This document shows positions 1 to 10,342 of a DNA stretch of 52,008 nucleotides, piece after piece. The first letter of the stretch is position 1. Every line of letters starts with the position of its first letter. Where the stretch lies: assembly GCA_012034595.1 (NCBI GenBank), contig JAAUPE010000038.1, forward strand, positions 1-52,008. Direction: 5' to 3'. Source of the DNA: Calothrix sp. CSU_2_0. GTDB taxonomy: Bacteria > Cyanobacteriota > Cyanobacteriia > Cyanobacteriales > Nostocaceae. The notes below the pieces were generated by a model. It made no database searches. It was not told the origin of the DNA and was given only the letters and a program-made list of their open reading frames with translations. The position numbers and the translations under genes were made by a program.

Positions 1-353
1 GAGGACGAAAGAAAATACCAAACGTTTGGTAAACATGAAACCCTTGCTGTACAATCCGTTTTCGATGTTTTGGGTACAATCACCTGGAAATCCTTCGTTA
101 ACTCTCGCCTACCGTTGCTCAAGTTACCTGAAAATGTACATTCAACACTTTTTTGCCATTATTGACAACTTCTCAATACACATTTTATCTGAGAATATCA
201 TCTTGCGTTAGATAGATAGTTTTAAACGGCATACGTTACTACCGAAAACAAAAAAGAAAAAACCTAGTAAGAATAAACTGATTCTGGTAATCTTTTTAGC
301 AGTAACTTGAAACTTTTTTAATATTTGCTCAAATATTTGCTCAGTTATCCAAT
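1..353. other. Intergenic region upstream of tpsA
   Basis: There is no convincing gene here. The only long open frame (26-211, 61 codons) has no recognisable domain and a biased composition. The stretch is AT-rich and should hold the promoter of the following secretion operon, but I cannot place a clear -35/-10 pair. A direct repeat, ATATTTGCTCA, lies at about 319-342 just before the start of tpsA. Confidence 0.4.
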
Positions 354-3300
354 ATGGAGAGATTCTGGAGTGGTTTTAATATGACTGCAAGCTGGCAAAG
401 TTTATTATGGAAGTTATTGCTTTCTGTTCCCATGCTCACCGTATGGGTTGTTGCCTATTTTGCAAGCAGTGCAGTAGCTCAAATTACACCAGATAGCACT
501 TTGAGAAATGAAGGGTCACAAGTCATACCCCTTAGTGATAAAGTTGACCGAATTGATGGTGGTGCAATACGAGGTACTAACCTCTTTCACAGTTTTCAAG
601 ATTTTAATGTTGGGGAAGGACGAGGGGCATATTTTGGAAATCCTGCTGGGATTGAGAATATTTTGAGTCGGGTTACGGGGGGTAATCCTTCTAGGATTTT
701 CGGTACCCTCGGCGTTTTGGGCAATGCTAATTTGTACTTGCTTAATCCTAACGGTATTATTTTTGGAGCGAACGCCAAATTGGATATCAGAGGTTCGTTC
801 GTAGGAAGTACGGCTGGTGGGGTACTTTTTAATGATCGCACTTTTTTTGGTGCAGATCAGTCTCAAACTGTGCCTTTGTTAACGATGGCTGTTCCTGTTG
901 GTTTACAGTATGGGACGCAGCAAGCGGGGAACATTAGCAATGCTGGGAATTTAGCAGTAGGACAGGATTTGACTTTATCAGCTAGTAATCTTGACTTACA
1001 AGGAAAGTTAGAGGCTGGTAGAAATTTAACTCTGCAAGCAAACGATATAGTTCGGGTACGAGACAGTGTTGAAAGTCCTTTTTCGGTTCGTGCTGGTAGT
1101 AATTTATCAATTCAAGGGAATCAAGGTATTGATATCCTAGCCCTTAATCACTCAGGAACACCATTTCAGAGCGGTGGTAATCTGAGTTTGGTTAGTGACG
1201 GAATTATTTCTGGGGATGCTCATTTTGCCAGTGGTGGTAATTTCTCAATTTCTAACTTGGCTAATAAACCTGGAAATTTTGTTAGTTTATACGACCCGAT
1301 TATTAGCGCTACGGGAGATGTGAATTTTGGAAACTATAAGGGTGCAGCACTTAAAGTAGAAGCGACAGGAAGCATTACTGGGGGAAATATTGAAATTACG
1401 ACAGAAGAGACTTCTTCTCTCCCAAGCTCAGACCCCGACACTCAAATTTTGAAAAGCAGTCCAGCTTTGATTTTACGAGCTGGTTTAACCACATTAACTA
1501 ATGCGTCTAATGTTCCTCAATCAACAGGAGGGGCAAATTTTACATCCACTAATGGGCAATCTTCACCAGGTAATATTACTGTTGGCGATATTAATACTAT
1601 TGGAAAAATTAATAATTCATCTATAGATGCGGGTGGTCATGTAATTCTATCTGCCTCCGGCATAATAAATGTTACTGGAAATATTCGAGCCGCGTGTCCA
1701 TCATGTGCTGATAATGGCGATGTTATCCTCAATGCTTCTGAAAATATCACTACCAAAGATATTGATACTAGCTCAAATGCAATTATTGAGATCAACAGCA
1801 GAAATAGTGGGATTACTACTGGTCGTTTAGATACTAGTACAATCATTTTAGATACTAATGCTGCTACGAGAGTTCCTAGTGGTAATGCTGGTTCAATTAA
1901 CTTGATAGCAAAAAGCGATATAGTAGTGAGTTCGATTAATGCACAGTCTGGAGGCGGTGGTAAGGGTGGAAATATTGATATTACCACATCTGGTTCTTTC
2001 AGAACTCTAAGCTCTATAGGGGAAGATTTTAAGAATTTAGGAATTAATAATATTGAACCTTTAGTTGGAAATGCCAGCATTGCAACCGCTGGAGAAATTG
2101 AAGGTGGATCAATAAATATTACCACTAATGGTAGTATTGACACTACCTCAGCCCCTGTCAACTCTTCCTCTAAAAGCGGTAACGGAGGAAATATCAAATT
2201 TAATGCTGCTGGCAATACTACTACAGGTAGTATATTTTCAAATTCAAATGGTACTGGTAAAGGAGGAGATATAACTCTTACTAGTCAAGGTGGGACAATA
2301 GACACGACCGCAGGTATTTTAAATGCTTCGTCTATTCCTTTATTGGAACTACCCCGTGGTAATGCTGGAAAAATTACCCTTGATGCGAGAAATGGAGATA
2401 TTTTATCTGGATCAATCGAATCTACTGGCTTACAAGGAGGTAGCATCACTCTCAATAGTGGCGGTAAAATTTCTCTCAACAAAAAAGATATTGCTAGCAT
2501 TACTACTGGTTCAGGTCGGGGAGGAAACATTGAGTTGACCGCTAAGACAATTGACCTAACTAATGCCAGAGTTGCAAACGTAACTTTATTTAGTAACGGA
2601 CAGAGTGGAGATGTAGTCTTTAAAGCCTCAGATTCAATAGACTTTCGTAATACAAATGAGTTCAGTCCATCTGGCATAGGTAGTCCTTTGTTTCAAATAT
2701 TCAAGACAGCTTTTCCTGGGACTGGTATAGCTAATACAACTTTACGAGGGACGGGAAATGGTGGAAATGTAACTGTTGAAACTAAGCAATTTACAATCAG
2801 CAATAAAGCTACATTAGGGAATGAACTAGTTGGAATAACAACATCTACGCGAGGAAGCAGTGGCAGTCGCGGAGGTGATATCACAATTAAGGCTTCTGAA
2901 TCAGTCACAATTTCTGGCAATCAACCAGGAGAATTTATACCTGAAGAAAATCAAGATACTGCCCAACTAGTTAATAATATTTCCACAGGGCTAACGACCG
3001 CAACTTTAGGAGAAGCTAAAGCTGGAAATTTAACAATAAATACAGGTAAGCTCGTACTTGAAAATGGAGTTGGTGTTAGTTCGGGAAATAGTCTACGCGA
3101 CCAAAATCCTGGTAAGGGTGATGGTGGTAATTTAACAGTTAATGCTACCCAGCTAGTAGAATTGACTGGTAAAGCAGCTTTGGCTACCAGTACCTCTGGC
3201 TCAAGTAATCCAGGGACTTTAGTTGTAAATGCAGGTCAAGTTACCCTTAAGGATGGAGCCTTATTTGCAGCAGACACCCTTGGTGATAATCCTGCTGGAA

Positions 3301-4364
3301 ATGTAGAAATTGTGACAAATCAGTTAAAGGTTCAAAATGGCTCAAGGATTGGGGCTGCAACTGGGGGTAACGGGACTGGAGGAAGTATAAAAATAAATAC
3401 TCCAGACAAAATGGCTGAATTAGTAGAGATAGATGGAACTTCGGCAGATGGAAGGGTTCGTAGCGGTATCTTTACTAATTCTCAAGGTTCTGGTAAGGCT
3501 GGGGACATAGAGATTTATACAGACAAATTAAATGTCCTAAATCGTGGAGAAATCTCAGTCAGTGGCAATTCTTCAGGCGCTTCTGGTGATATAAACGTGA
3601 CTGCTGGCAATATCTCTATGACTCAGCAAGCAGGGATTAGAGCCACAACTAGTTCTGGCGAAGGCGGCAACATTAATCTCACGGTAGCAGATTCAATCAA
3701 TATGAAAAACGATGGTAATCCAGAAGATGCTACTGAGATTACTGCTAGAGCTTTTGGCACAGCTAATGGTGGCAATATCACTATGAGGGTCGGTAAGTTT
3801 ATACTTGGCAAGCTCTCAGAAAATAATGATATTGTTGCCGAAGCATTCGGAGGGAACGGCGGACGCATCGATGCCAAAGCAGCACTCTCTTTTGAGTTCG
3901 TGCAGCATGAAAAAGGTCGCCGTATTCCTGAAAGCGAATACATAGCGAGTTCTTCTCAAGGATTAAATGGCATCGTAAATGTCAGTACCCAAGATTTTCA
4001 ACCAATTCCCATTCCAGATGTGCCAATTGTGCGGCAGGTTCCCCAGGTATGTCCAACCAGTCCGGGGGTAACTACTCGTCCAGCAGGCAGAAGTGCATTT
4101 AGTAACGCAGGACGCGGTGGCTTACCTCCAAATCCTGGGGATGCGCTTGAAAGTAATATCGTTCAGGTTCCTTGGGTAACGCTCAATTCTGAAAATACTA
4201 ACACCACTGGTGCTACAAGTTCCACTCCCGCAACGAACCAAAAACCAGAGGCGATCGCAGAAGCTGAAGGATGGCAAAAACTACCCAATGGGAAGGTCAT
4301 ATTTACAACCAAAAATTCCTCTTCACCCTTGCCACCTTGCATTTTGGAAAGTAGTCAGCAATGA
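354..4364 (+). CDS. Two-partner secretion exoprotein (TpsA), filamentous haemagglutinin N-terminal domain
   Basis: This is a large exported beta-helical protein of 1336 residues. Residues 1 to about 42 form a signal peptide with a hydrophobic stretch ending at an Ala-Val-Ala-Gln site. Residues of about 43-200 form the TPS secretion domain, with the typical NPNGIIFG turn. A long Gly/Asn/Thr-rich repeat body follows (GGNI, GGDI and GGSI turns), as expected of a right-handed parallel beta-helix. The C-terminus has the Cys-containing segments and the QKLPNGKV-like stretch seen in cyanobacterial members. It should cross the outer membrane through the next gene product, whose ATG overlaps this stop by four bases, and end up at the cell surface or outside. 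ATG 354 opens the frame; ATG 381 is a plausible alternative start. The ligand or role (adhesin, surface layer, substrate of the CHAT protease downstream) is not visible. Confidence 0.9.
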   Translation: MERFWSGFNMTASWQSLLWKLLLSVPMLTVWVVAYFASSAVAQITPDSTLRNEGSQVIPLSDKVDRIDGGAIRGTNLFHSFQDFNVGEGRGAYFGNPAGIENILSRVTGGNPSRIFGTLGVLGNANLYLLNPNGIIFGANAKLDIRGSFVGSTAGGVLFNDRTFFGADQSQTVPLLTMAVPVGLQYGTQQAGNISNAGNLAVGQDLTLSASNLDLQGKLEAGRNLTLQANDIVRVRDSVESPFSVRAGSNLSIQGNQGIDILALNHSGTPFQSGGNLSLVSDGIISGDAHFASGGNFSISNLANKPGNFVSLYDPIISATGDVNFGNYKGAALKVEATGSITGGNIEITTEETSSLPSSDPDTQILKSSPALILRAGLTTLTNASNVPQSTGGANFTSTNGQSSPGNITVGDINTIGKINNSSIDAGGHVILSASGIINVTGNIRAACPSCADNGDVILNASENITTKDIDTSSNAIIEINSRNSGITTGRLDTSTIILDTNAATRVPSGNAGSINLIAKSDIVVSSINAQSGGGGKGGNIDITTSGSFRTLSSIGEDFKNLGINNIEPLVGNASIATAGEIEGGSINITTNGSIDTTSAPVNSSSKSGNGGNIKFNAAGNTTTGSIFSNSNGTGKGGDITLTSQGGTIDTTAGILNASSIPLLELPRGNAGKITLDARNGDILSGSIESTGLQGGSITLNSGGKISLNKKDIASITTGSGRGGNIELTAKTIDLTNARVANVTLFSNGQSGDVVFKASDSIDFRNTNEFSPSGIGSPLFQIFKTAFPGTGIANTTLRGTGNGGNVTVETKQFTISNKATLGNELVGITTSTRGSSGSRGGDITIKASESVTISGNQPGEFIPEENQDTAQLVNNISTGLTTATLGEAKAGNLTINTGKLVLENGVGVSSGNSLRDQNPGKGDGGNLTVNATQLVELTGKAALATSTSGSSNPGTLVVNAGQVTLKDGALFAADTLGDNPAGNVEIVTNQLKVQNGSRIGAATGGNGTGGSIKINTPDKMAELVEIDGTSADGRVRSGIFTNSQGSGKAGDIEIYTDKLNVLNRGEISVSGNSSGASGDINVTAGNISMTQQAGIRATTSSGEGGNINLTVADSINMKNDGNPEDATEITARAFGTANGGNITMRVGKFILGKLSENNDIVAEAFGGNGGRIDAKAALSFEFVQHEKGRRIPESEYIASSSQGLNGIVNVSTQDFQPIPIPDVPIVRQVPQVCPTSPGVTTRPAGRSAFSNAGRGGLPPNPGDALESNIVQVPWVTLNSENTNTTGATSSTPATNQKPEAIAEAEGWQKLPNGKVIFTTKNSSSPLPPCILESSQQ

Positions 4365-6397
4365 ATTTTCAACCGTTACCATATATGCCTAGTAAAGGGT
4401 ACAAACCCAATTTGGGATGGCTGACATTACTTAGCTGCTTGAGTACTGTAGGGTTAAATATGACACTATTGCCTGTACGAGCGCAGACTGCTGACCAACT
4501 GATAAAGACATCAAATTTTCCATCCGGTCAACCTCTCTCCCAAACTGACACAAACGTGCCATTAGAGTTTCCCTCAACGCTTGCAGCCCCCGAAACATTT
4601 CTAGCGCTAGAACTGTCTCCAGAAAACCAACTAATCGCCCAAACTCCCCCAACTAATCAGCAGCGACCATTGCCTAGTGACGTGCGTCCTCCAGTTCCAC
4701 AACCACCTCCACCTCCCGAAACACCTCAACAGCTACCTTCAGGAAATCCTTTACAGACACCTTCCCAGCCTGAGCAACCACAAAATCCCCAAAATGAAGA
4801 TAAAAACCCATCAAATTGTGAGGATACTTCCCGATTCAAGCCCGCACAAAAACAAGGCACAGACTCGGATGCCATCAGGGTTACAAAATTCAATTTTGAG
4901 GGGAATACAGCCTTTAGCTCTAAAAAGTTAGAAAACTTACTTAAAGATTTTAACACGCCCCTCTCTTTCCCAGAACTGCTCCGCGCTCGTACAGTAATTA
5001 CTGAGTACTACGTTTGCAAAGGTTACATTACTACTGGCGCTTATATTCCCCGCGATCAAATAGTCGAAGGGAAAGCCGCCGCAGTCACTATTAAAATTGT
5101 TGAAGGCAGTGTTGAGGAAATTCGGGTAAACGGTACTAGGCGACTGAACCCAGAGTATGTGCGATCGCGCTTGCGTTTGGGAACTTCAAAACCCTTGAAT
5201 AAAGATAAATTACTTGATGCTATCAGGCTGCTGCAAATCAACCCCTTAATTGAAAGCGTATCTGCCGAACTGAGAGCCGGAGTGCGTCCTGGCACAAATT
5301 TACTCGAAGTACAAGTAAAAGAAGCAAATACATTTAGCAGCCAAGTCACTTTAAATAATGCACGTTCTCCTAGTGTTGGCAGCTTCCGTCGTGGTATTGG
5401 ATTGACACAAGCCAACTTGCTAGGGTTTGGAGATGGATTAAGTGTTAATTACAACAATACAGATGGAAGCAATGCAGTTGACCTAAGTTACACTTTACCC
5501 TTAAATGCCCGTAATGGAAGTCTCAGTTTTAGTTATGGAACTTCATCTAGCAACGTCATTAAACCCCCTTTTAACGAGCTGGATATCAATACTGATTCCC
5601 GCTACTACCAGTTAAACCTACGTCAACCGATTGTTCTCACTCCTTCGCAAGAACTCGCCCTTGGTATAATTGCTTCGAGAACAGAAAGTGAGATAAGTGC
5701 AAAGTTATTCGGTTCCTTACCAGAAGGTGCCGCTCTCGTACCAGGGGCTGACAGGGAAGGACGCACTCGAATTTCAGCAATTCGCTTTTATCAGGAATGG
5801 GTAAAGCAAAGTCAAGGGCAAGTATTTGCTGCGCGATCGCAGTTTAGCTTTGGGCTGGATGCTTTAAATTCCACCATCAATCAAAACCAACCTGATAGTC
5901 GTTTTTTTGCTTGGCGAGGACAGTTCCAGTGGGTACGCCTATTTGGATTAAACACTGGTAATTTACCAACTGTGCCCATATTACTACTTAGGACAGATGT
6001 GCAACTTGCAGACCGCCCCATCGTTCCTACAGAACAGTTGGGCTTGGGAGGCTTTGACAGTATCCGGGGTTATCGCCAAGATGCCCTATTGACTGATAAT
6101 GGCGTTTTGGCTTCTGCCGAAATGCGCTTTCCCGTTGTCACGGCTCCAAAATGGGAGTCAGTTGTGCAATTGATTCCATTTATTGACGTAGGGACGGGTT
6201 GGAATCAGGGACAGATCAAAGACCCAAACCCAAACACTTTAGTATCAGCTGGTTTGGGAGTGCAATTTATCAAATTACGTAGCTTTCGTGCCCGACTGGA
6301 TTGGGGCATTCCTTTAGTAAACCTCGACTCAGAACAAGGAAAAAGAACATGGCAAGAAAACGGCATTTATTTTTCTTTAGAATTCAATCCTTTTTAA
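4361..6397 (+). CDS. ShlB/FhaC/HecB-family outer-membrane transporter (TpsB)
   Basis: This is the outer-membrane pore partner of the preceding exoprotein, 678 residues. A signal peptide (about residues 1-42, ending RAQT) is followed by a long proline/glutamine-rich linker (about 85-160). Then come POTRA-type folds (about 170-330; FNFEGNTAFSSKKL is a typical POTRA start and IVEGSVEEIRVNG a typical second strand) and a 16-strand-type barrel ending in an aromatic residue (Phe). The conserved barrel motif LGGFDSIRGYR, matching the VRGY motif in the L6 loop of TpsB proteins, is present. The start overlaps the tpsA stop (ATGA), indicating translational coupling. The gene pair is the standard type Vb arrangement. 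The gene downstream starts inside this one. Confidence 0.93.
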   Translation: MNFQPLPYMPSKGYKPNLGWLTLLSCLSTVGLNMTLLPVRAQTADQLIKTSNFPSGQPLSQTDTNVPLEFPSTLAAPETFLALELSPENQLIAQTPPTNQQRPLPSDVRPPVPQPPPPPETPQQLPSGNPLQTPSQPEQPQNPQNEDKNPSNCEDTSRFKPAQKQGTDSDAIRVTKFNFEGNTAFSSKKLENLLKDFNTPLSFPELLRARTVITEYYVCKGYITTGAYIPRDQIVEGKAAAVTIKIVEGSVEEIRVNGTRRLNPEYVRSRLRLGTSKPLNKDKLLDAIRLLQINPLIESVSAELRAGVRPGTNLLEVQVKEANTFSSQVTLNNARSPSVGSFRRGIGLTQANLLGFGDGLSVNYNNTDGSNAVDLSYTLPLNARNGSLSFSYGTSSSNVIKPPFNELDINTDSRYYQLNLRQPIVLTPSQELALGIIASRTESEISAKLFGSLPEGAALVPGADREGRTRISAIRFYQEWVKQSQGQVFAARSQFSFGLDALNSTINQNQPDSRFFAWRGQFQWVRLFGLNTGNLPTVPILLLRTDVQLADRPIVPTEQLGLGGFDSIRGYRQDALLTDNGVLASAEMRFPVVTAPKWESVVQLIPFIDVGTGWNQGQIKDPNPNTLVSAGLGVQFIKLRSFRARLDWGIPLVNLDSEQGKRTWQENGIYFSLEFNPF

Positions 6398-9300
6398 GAA
6401 TAATAAAAAGTTGGCATAAGTTAAAATTTTTCATTGAGCTTAAAAATGAAAATAAAAGAAAAAATATTATATGCTACCTGTTTGTTGCCGTGTTTTTGAT
6501 AATAGGAATCTTGCCTGTTACCACACGAGTTAATGCTGGTGACTTAGTTGTGCAGAATTTACAAAACCCTAGTAAAACGGTGCAAGATAGTAAAGAGAAG
6601 GATGAGACGAGACAGTTCTCCATACAAAACTTAGAGCAAGCAGTAAAAGCCTTCAGAGCATCTAAGGATAACCTAAAACTGTCTATGACATTGAGTAATC
6701 TTTCCTTGGCTTACCAGCAGCAGGGACAATGGCAAAAGGCAGATGAAGCAATCACAGAAAGTCAGGAAGTATTGAAATTAATTAGTAGCACCTCTCAAGA
6801 TAAAAGAAAACTTTTAGCTCATGCTTTAGAAGTTGAAGGTAAGCTGAAATTAAGTATCGGAAAAACAGAAGAAGCTTTAAGCCTGTGGCAGAAAGCATAT
6901 ACAAAATTTGATGAAGTGGGTGATGAATCTGGTAAAATCAGAACTAATATCCACCAAAGTTTAGCGTTACAGGAACTAGGGTTTTATCTAGAAGCGTTCA
7001 AGATATTAGAAGCATCAATTAAATCTAAACAAATCCAGTCAGAACCGCTTAAGGCTACTGCGTATCGTGTACTTGGTAATGTTTTGCGCGTAGTGGGTTA
7101 TACGGAAGATGATAGGAAAGAGCTAAAAAATTATTTGCCATTTTTGAAACAAGAGATAAATGAGCAGAGCTTGGATGATATCAAGATTTCTAAACAAAAA
7201 AGTTTGAATGACTCTCAATTAGAACTGTCTCAACGATTATTGCAGGAAAGTTTAAATATTTCCAAAAAAGAGAAATCTGAAGCATTATTGAGCTTAGGTA
7301 ATATTATACAAGAAGCCTATTATCGCTCTAAAAATGCCTACGATCGTCTTAATACCCAATGGAACGACCCAAGAGTACAATTGGGATTTAAAGATGATGC
7401 TATCTTTTACTATGAACAAGCTCAAGAAGAAGCAATCAAAGTTAATTTGCCCATTATAAGCATCCAAGCTGAACTAAATAAACTTAGCTTTTTAATAGAT
7501 ATAAGTCAAAGACAAATAGAAAGTAAATCGGATATAAATACCGTAAACAATCAACTTGTTCAGCAAATAAATAATGTTAATAAGCTTAAGGAAGAAATTA
7601 ACAAACTACCCATTAGTCAGACAACTGTTTATGCTCGGATAAAATTAGCTCAAAGCTTAATGAAGCACTATTTAGGCAAGGTGAAGCTACAAGAAGGAGA
7701 ATTTATCAAGCAACAGTCAGAAGAATTTAATAAATCACAAGAGATTGAAAAAATACTTTTAGATTCTATTCAAATGGCTCGTAATGACCTCAAAGACCAA
7801 CGAGTTGAAGCATATGCTATTGGTAATCTTGCAAGATTGTATGAAACATTTGCAACAGATGAAGCATTGTATAAAGCTCAGTTATTAACAAAAGAAGCTC
7901 TGAAGGTAGCCGAAAGCATTCAAGTACCAGAAATTTCTTATGAGTTGGAATGGCAGCTAGGACGTGTGCTAAGAAAGCAGGGAGAAATTTACAAAAATAA
8001 AAAAAAATTAGAGCAATCACGAAAAAAAATTGACCAAGCAATCACCGCTTATCAGGTAGCAGTGAAAACTATCAAAGATATTCACAAAGATTATTTGGTT
8101 GGACTCAAAAATCGTGATGCTTCATTTTCTTTTCGAGATAAGGTGGAACCTGTTTACCTTCAATTAGTTGATTTATATTTATCATCTGCTACAGATTTTG
8201 ATAACAGAAAATTCACTACGAAGCCAGAGGATAACAGTAGCGCTGATATAATATTTAATCAAGACTCTTTGAATAATAGCCTTGAAGTTGTTGAAGATTT
8301 GCAAGTATTAGAGCTAGAAAATTTTTTACGTTGTAGTTTACAGAATAATGCTAGTGTAGCGATTAATAAAATCACTGATAATAAAGATTTAAAAACAGCG
8401 GTTATTTATCCAATACTTTTAGATAAAAGATTAGAAGTTATAGCCAAATTTCCAACGCAAGAACGCCCAATACGACGTACTTATCAAATACCTAATTCTC
8501 AACAAGTAAAAGAAGTTATTCAGCAATTGCAGCAAGATATTAGAGATAGTGAAAAAATTGAAAAGGATATCCCTCAGCCAATTCCTGAATCATCTAAACA
8601 ATTGTACAACTGGTTATTCAGGCAGAATAATAAACAACAAATTACAATTGAGGATAAACTCAAAAAGGAAAAAATCGAAACTTTAATATTTGTGTTGGGT
8701 AGTGGTAGTGGTGCTTTGAGAAATCTTCCATTAGCAGCACTTCATGATGGTAAAACTTATCTTTTAAAGAAATATAATCTTGCGCTTAACCCAGTTCCTA
8801 AACTATTAAAGAGCAAGCCTTTTAACAAAAATAACTTTAAGCTTTTAGCTGCTGGGGTATTTGCACCAAACTTAGACCCTAATTCTCCAAGTAATCAAAA
8901 ATATAATAAACCCCTTCCTGGTGTTAAAAAACAACTTGAGAAAATTCCGGGCTTAGTAACTAATAGCAAGGTGCTTCGTAATAAAGAATTTACATTTGAT
9001 TCTTTAAAAAATGTAATTAATTCCGAACCTTTTGAAGTTGTTCACTTAGCAACGCATGGTCAATTTAGCAATAACTTTGATTCATCATTTCTTCTTGGAT
9101 TTCATGAGCGCCTCAATTTAAATCAACTCAGTTTACTACTCAATAATCGAGCAGAAAATAGACCTGAACCAATTCAATTACTTATTTTCAATGCTTGTCA
9201 AACAGCCTTTGGTGACACTAGAGAAGTGCTAGGAATCGCTGGAGTTGCTGTACGTTCAGGTGCGCGTAGTACTATTGCCTCTGTATTTGATGCAGATGAT

Positions 9301-9462
9301 GAATATGCCTCTCAACTGATGATTTCATTTTATGAGAACCTACGTATTCCAGGGATAACTATCTCAAAAGCTCTTCGTCTAGCTCAACTTCAATTATTAG
9401 AAAGTAAGGATTCTAAACTTTATCAATGGGCAACATTTGTTCTTGTCGGTAATTGGCATTGA
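6349..9462 (+). CDS. TPR repeat protein with C-terminal CHAT caspase-like protease domain
   Basis: A basic N-terminus is followed by a hydrophobic segment (about residues 38-57) ending in VNAG, suggesting export or a membrane anchor. TPR-like helical repeats follow (about 70-620; motifs such as LSLAYQQQGQWQKADEA), then a C-terminal CHAT domain (about 720-1037). The predicted caspase-type catalytic pair is visible: His903 in VHLATHGQF and Cys950 in IFNACQTAFG. The family ends typically with WATFVLVGNW. I chose ATG 6349, which has an AGGA Shine-Dalgarno about eight bases upstream and overlaps tpsB by 49 bases; the longer frame opens with TTG at 6301. CHAT-TPR proteins are proteases in some defence and signalling systems. 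Adjacency to tpsA-tpsB suggests processing of, or coupling to, the exoprotein, which is inference. Confidence 0.88.
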   Translation: MARKRHLFFFRIQSFLRIIKSWHKLKFFIELKNENKRKNIICYLFVAVFLIIGILPVTTRVNAGDLVVQNLQNPSKTVQDSKEKDETRQFSIQNLEQAVKAFRASKDNLKLSMTLSNLSLAYQQQGQWQKADEAITESQEVLKLISSTSQDKRKLLAHALEVEGKLKLSIGKTEEALSLWQKAYTKFDEVGDESGKIRTNIHQSLALQELGFYLEAFKILEASIKSKQIQSEPLKATAYRVLGNVLRVVGYTEDDRKELKNYLPFLKQEINEQSLDDIKISKQKSLNDSQLELSQRLLQESLNISKKEKSEALLSLGNIIQEAYYRSKNAYDRLNTQWNDPRVQLGFKDDAIFYYEQAQEEAIKVNLPIISIQAELNKLSFLIDISQRQIESKSDINTVNNQLVQQINNVNKLKEEINKLPISQTTVYARIKLAQSLMKHYLGKVKLQEGEFIKQQSEEFNKSQEIEKILLDSIQMARNDLKDQRVEAYAIGNLARLYETFATDEALYKAQLLTKEALKVAESIQVPEISYELEWQLGRVLRKQGEIYKNKKKLEQSRKKIDQAITAYQVAVKTIKDIHKDYLVGLKNRDASFSFRDKVEPVYLQLVDLYLSSATDFDNRKFTTKPEDNSSADIIFNQDSLNNSLEVVEDLQVLELENFLRCSLQNNASVAINKITDNKDLKTAVIYPILLDKRLEVIAKFPTQERPIRRTYQIPNSQQVKEVIQQLQQDIRDSEKIEKDIPQPIPESSKQLYNWLFRQNNKQQITIEDKLKKEKIETLIFVLGSGSGALRNLPLAALHDGKTYLLKKYNLALNPVPKLLKSKPFNKNNFKLLAAGVFAPNLDPNSPSNQKYNKPLPGVKKQLEKIPGLVTNSKVLRNKEFTFDSLKNVINSEPFEVVHLATHGQFSNNFDSSFLLGFHERLNLNQLSLLLNNRAENRPEPIQLLIFNACQTAFGDTREVLGIAGVAVRSGARSTIASVFDADDEYASQLMISFYENLRIPGITISKALRLAQLQLLESKDSKLYQWATFVLVGNWH

Positions 9463-9498
9463 AGACAGTTTAAGTAAAACATGACCCAGTTCTGATAA

Positions 9499-10323
9499 TT
9501 ATTCGCTTTCATTGTTACAACAATCAACAATAGGTTGTGGACTAATTTTCTCTAATTGTACAAAGCGTAATAATCTAGACCAGTTTTCATCATTTGGTTT
9601 TTTTCTCTTAGATTCAGCAATAATCGTTAACGCATCATACCAATAACCATTTTGCTCATAAAGTGTTGCTTTTTGTAGTGGCGTGGCTTGATTTAACTTA
9701 TTTTTAAGACTAGGGTTTAATCGCTGCATTTGTACCCAAGCTTCAACAGAATCTGTTTCTGGCATTGAGTCTGGAGAGCAATAAACATCAGCAGATAGCT
9801 TCAAGTTATACCACTTACTATCTTCCATCTGTACTGTGTCAGGTACCGAAACTTTAATTACTCCTGGTGTTGCAGCTAACGACAAAATAGTTTTATAGAC
9901 CTCTTTTGTTTCATCTCGTATTTCAAATCTAGCTTTACCAGATTTTACAGATATTGGTTTATAAGGCACATAGAACCAAAAGACGCGATTTTTTGAGTCA
10001 GATATTAATCCCGTGTCAACTGTGGATGGAACTACTAGGGCAGCCAATGCAATGTCTTTTGAACAGGGACCGAGGGTTTGTCCATTTCGAGTTTTTGGTT
10101 GCCCTCCTGTACCAGTAGGATATTTAGGCTTAGGCTTAGATGTAGGTTTGTTATTATTCTTATCTGAGGGGGAGATTGAATTTTGGCTTATTGGACTAGA
10201 AGGTGGATATTTTACAAGATTTATAGGAGATGCTTTTATCGATGGTAAATAAAAGAAAAATAATGCCGAATGAGTCGTTAAGAGAAGCTTTTTTAGATTG
10301 GCAGTCAACTGAATCCATTCCAT
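9499..10323 (-). CDS. DUF928 domain-containing protein
   Basis: This is a 274-residue protein with an N-terminal hydrophobic signal-like stretch (about 10-32, ending in a KAS site). A low-complexity Ser/Pro/Lys linker follows, and then the DUF928 domain: GTGGQPKTR start, conserved Cys in LGPCS, FWFYVPY motif, and a Cys after the SADVY strand. The function of DUF928 is unknown. In cyanobacteria it is commonly found beside CHAT, CHASE2, DUF1822 and TPS genes, exactly as here. It is the last gene of the leftward operon, 19 bases after the CHASE2 gene, and converges with the TPR-CHAT gene across only 36 bases. It is probably periplasmic. Confidence 0.82.
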   Translation of the reverse strand: MEWIQLTANLKKLLLTTHSALFFFYLPSIKASPINLVKYPPSSPISQNSISPSDKNNNKPTSKPKPKYPTGTGGQPKTRNGQTLGPCSKDIALAALVVPSTVDTGLISDSKNRVFWFYVPYKPISVKSGKARFEIRDETKEVYKTILSLAATPGVIKVSVPDTVQMEDSKWYNLKLSADVYCSPDSMPETDSVEAWVQMQRLNPSLKNKLNQATPLQKATLYEQNGYWYDALTIIAESKRKKPNDENWSRLLRFVQLEKISPQPIVDCCNNESE

Positions 10324-10342
10324 ATCACTATTTCCTTAAGAC

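Noticed and set aside
26-211. 61-codon open frame at the window start
   Set aside because: No domain, no ribosome site, random-looking composition; treated as intergenic.
1637-2920. Leftward frames of 75-192 codons opposite tpsA
   Set aside because: Antisense shadows of a repetitive Gly/Thr-rich gene; Pro/Leu/Ile bias and no start signals.
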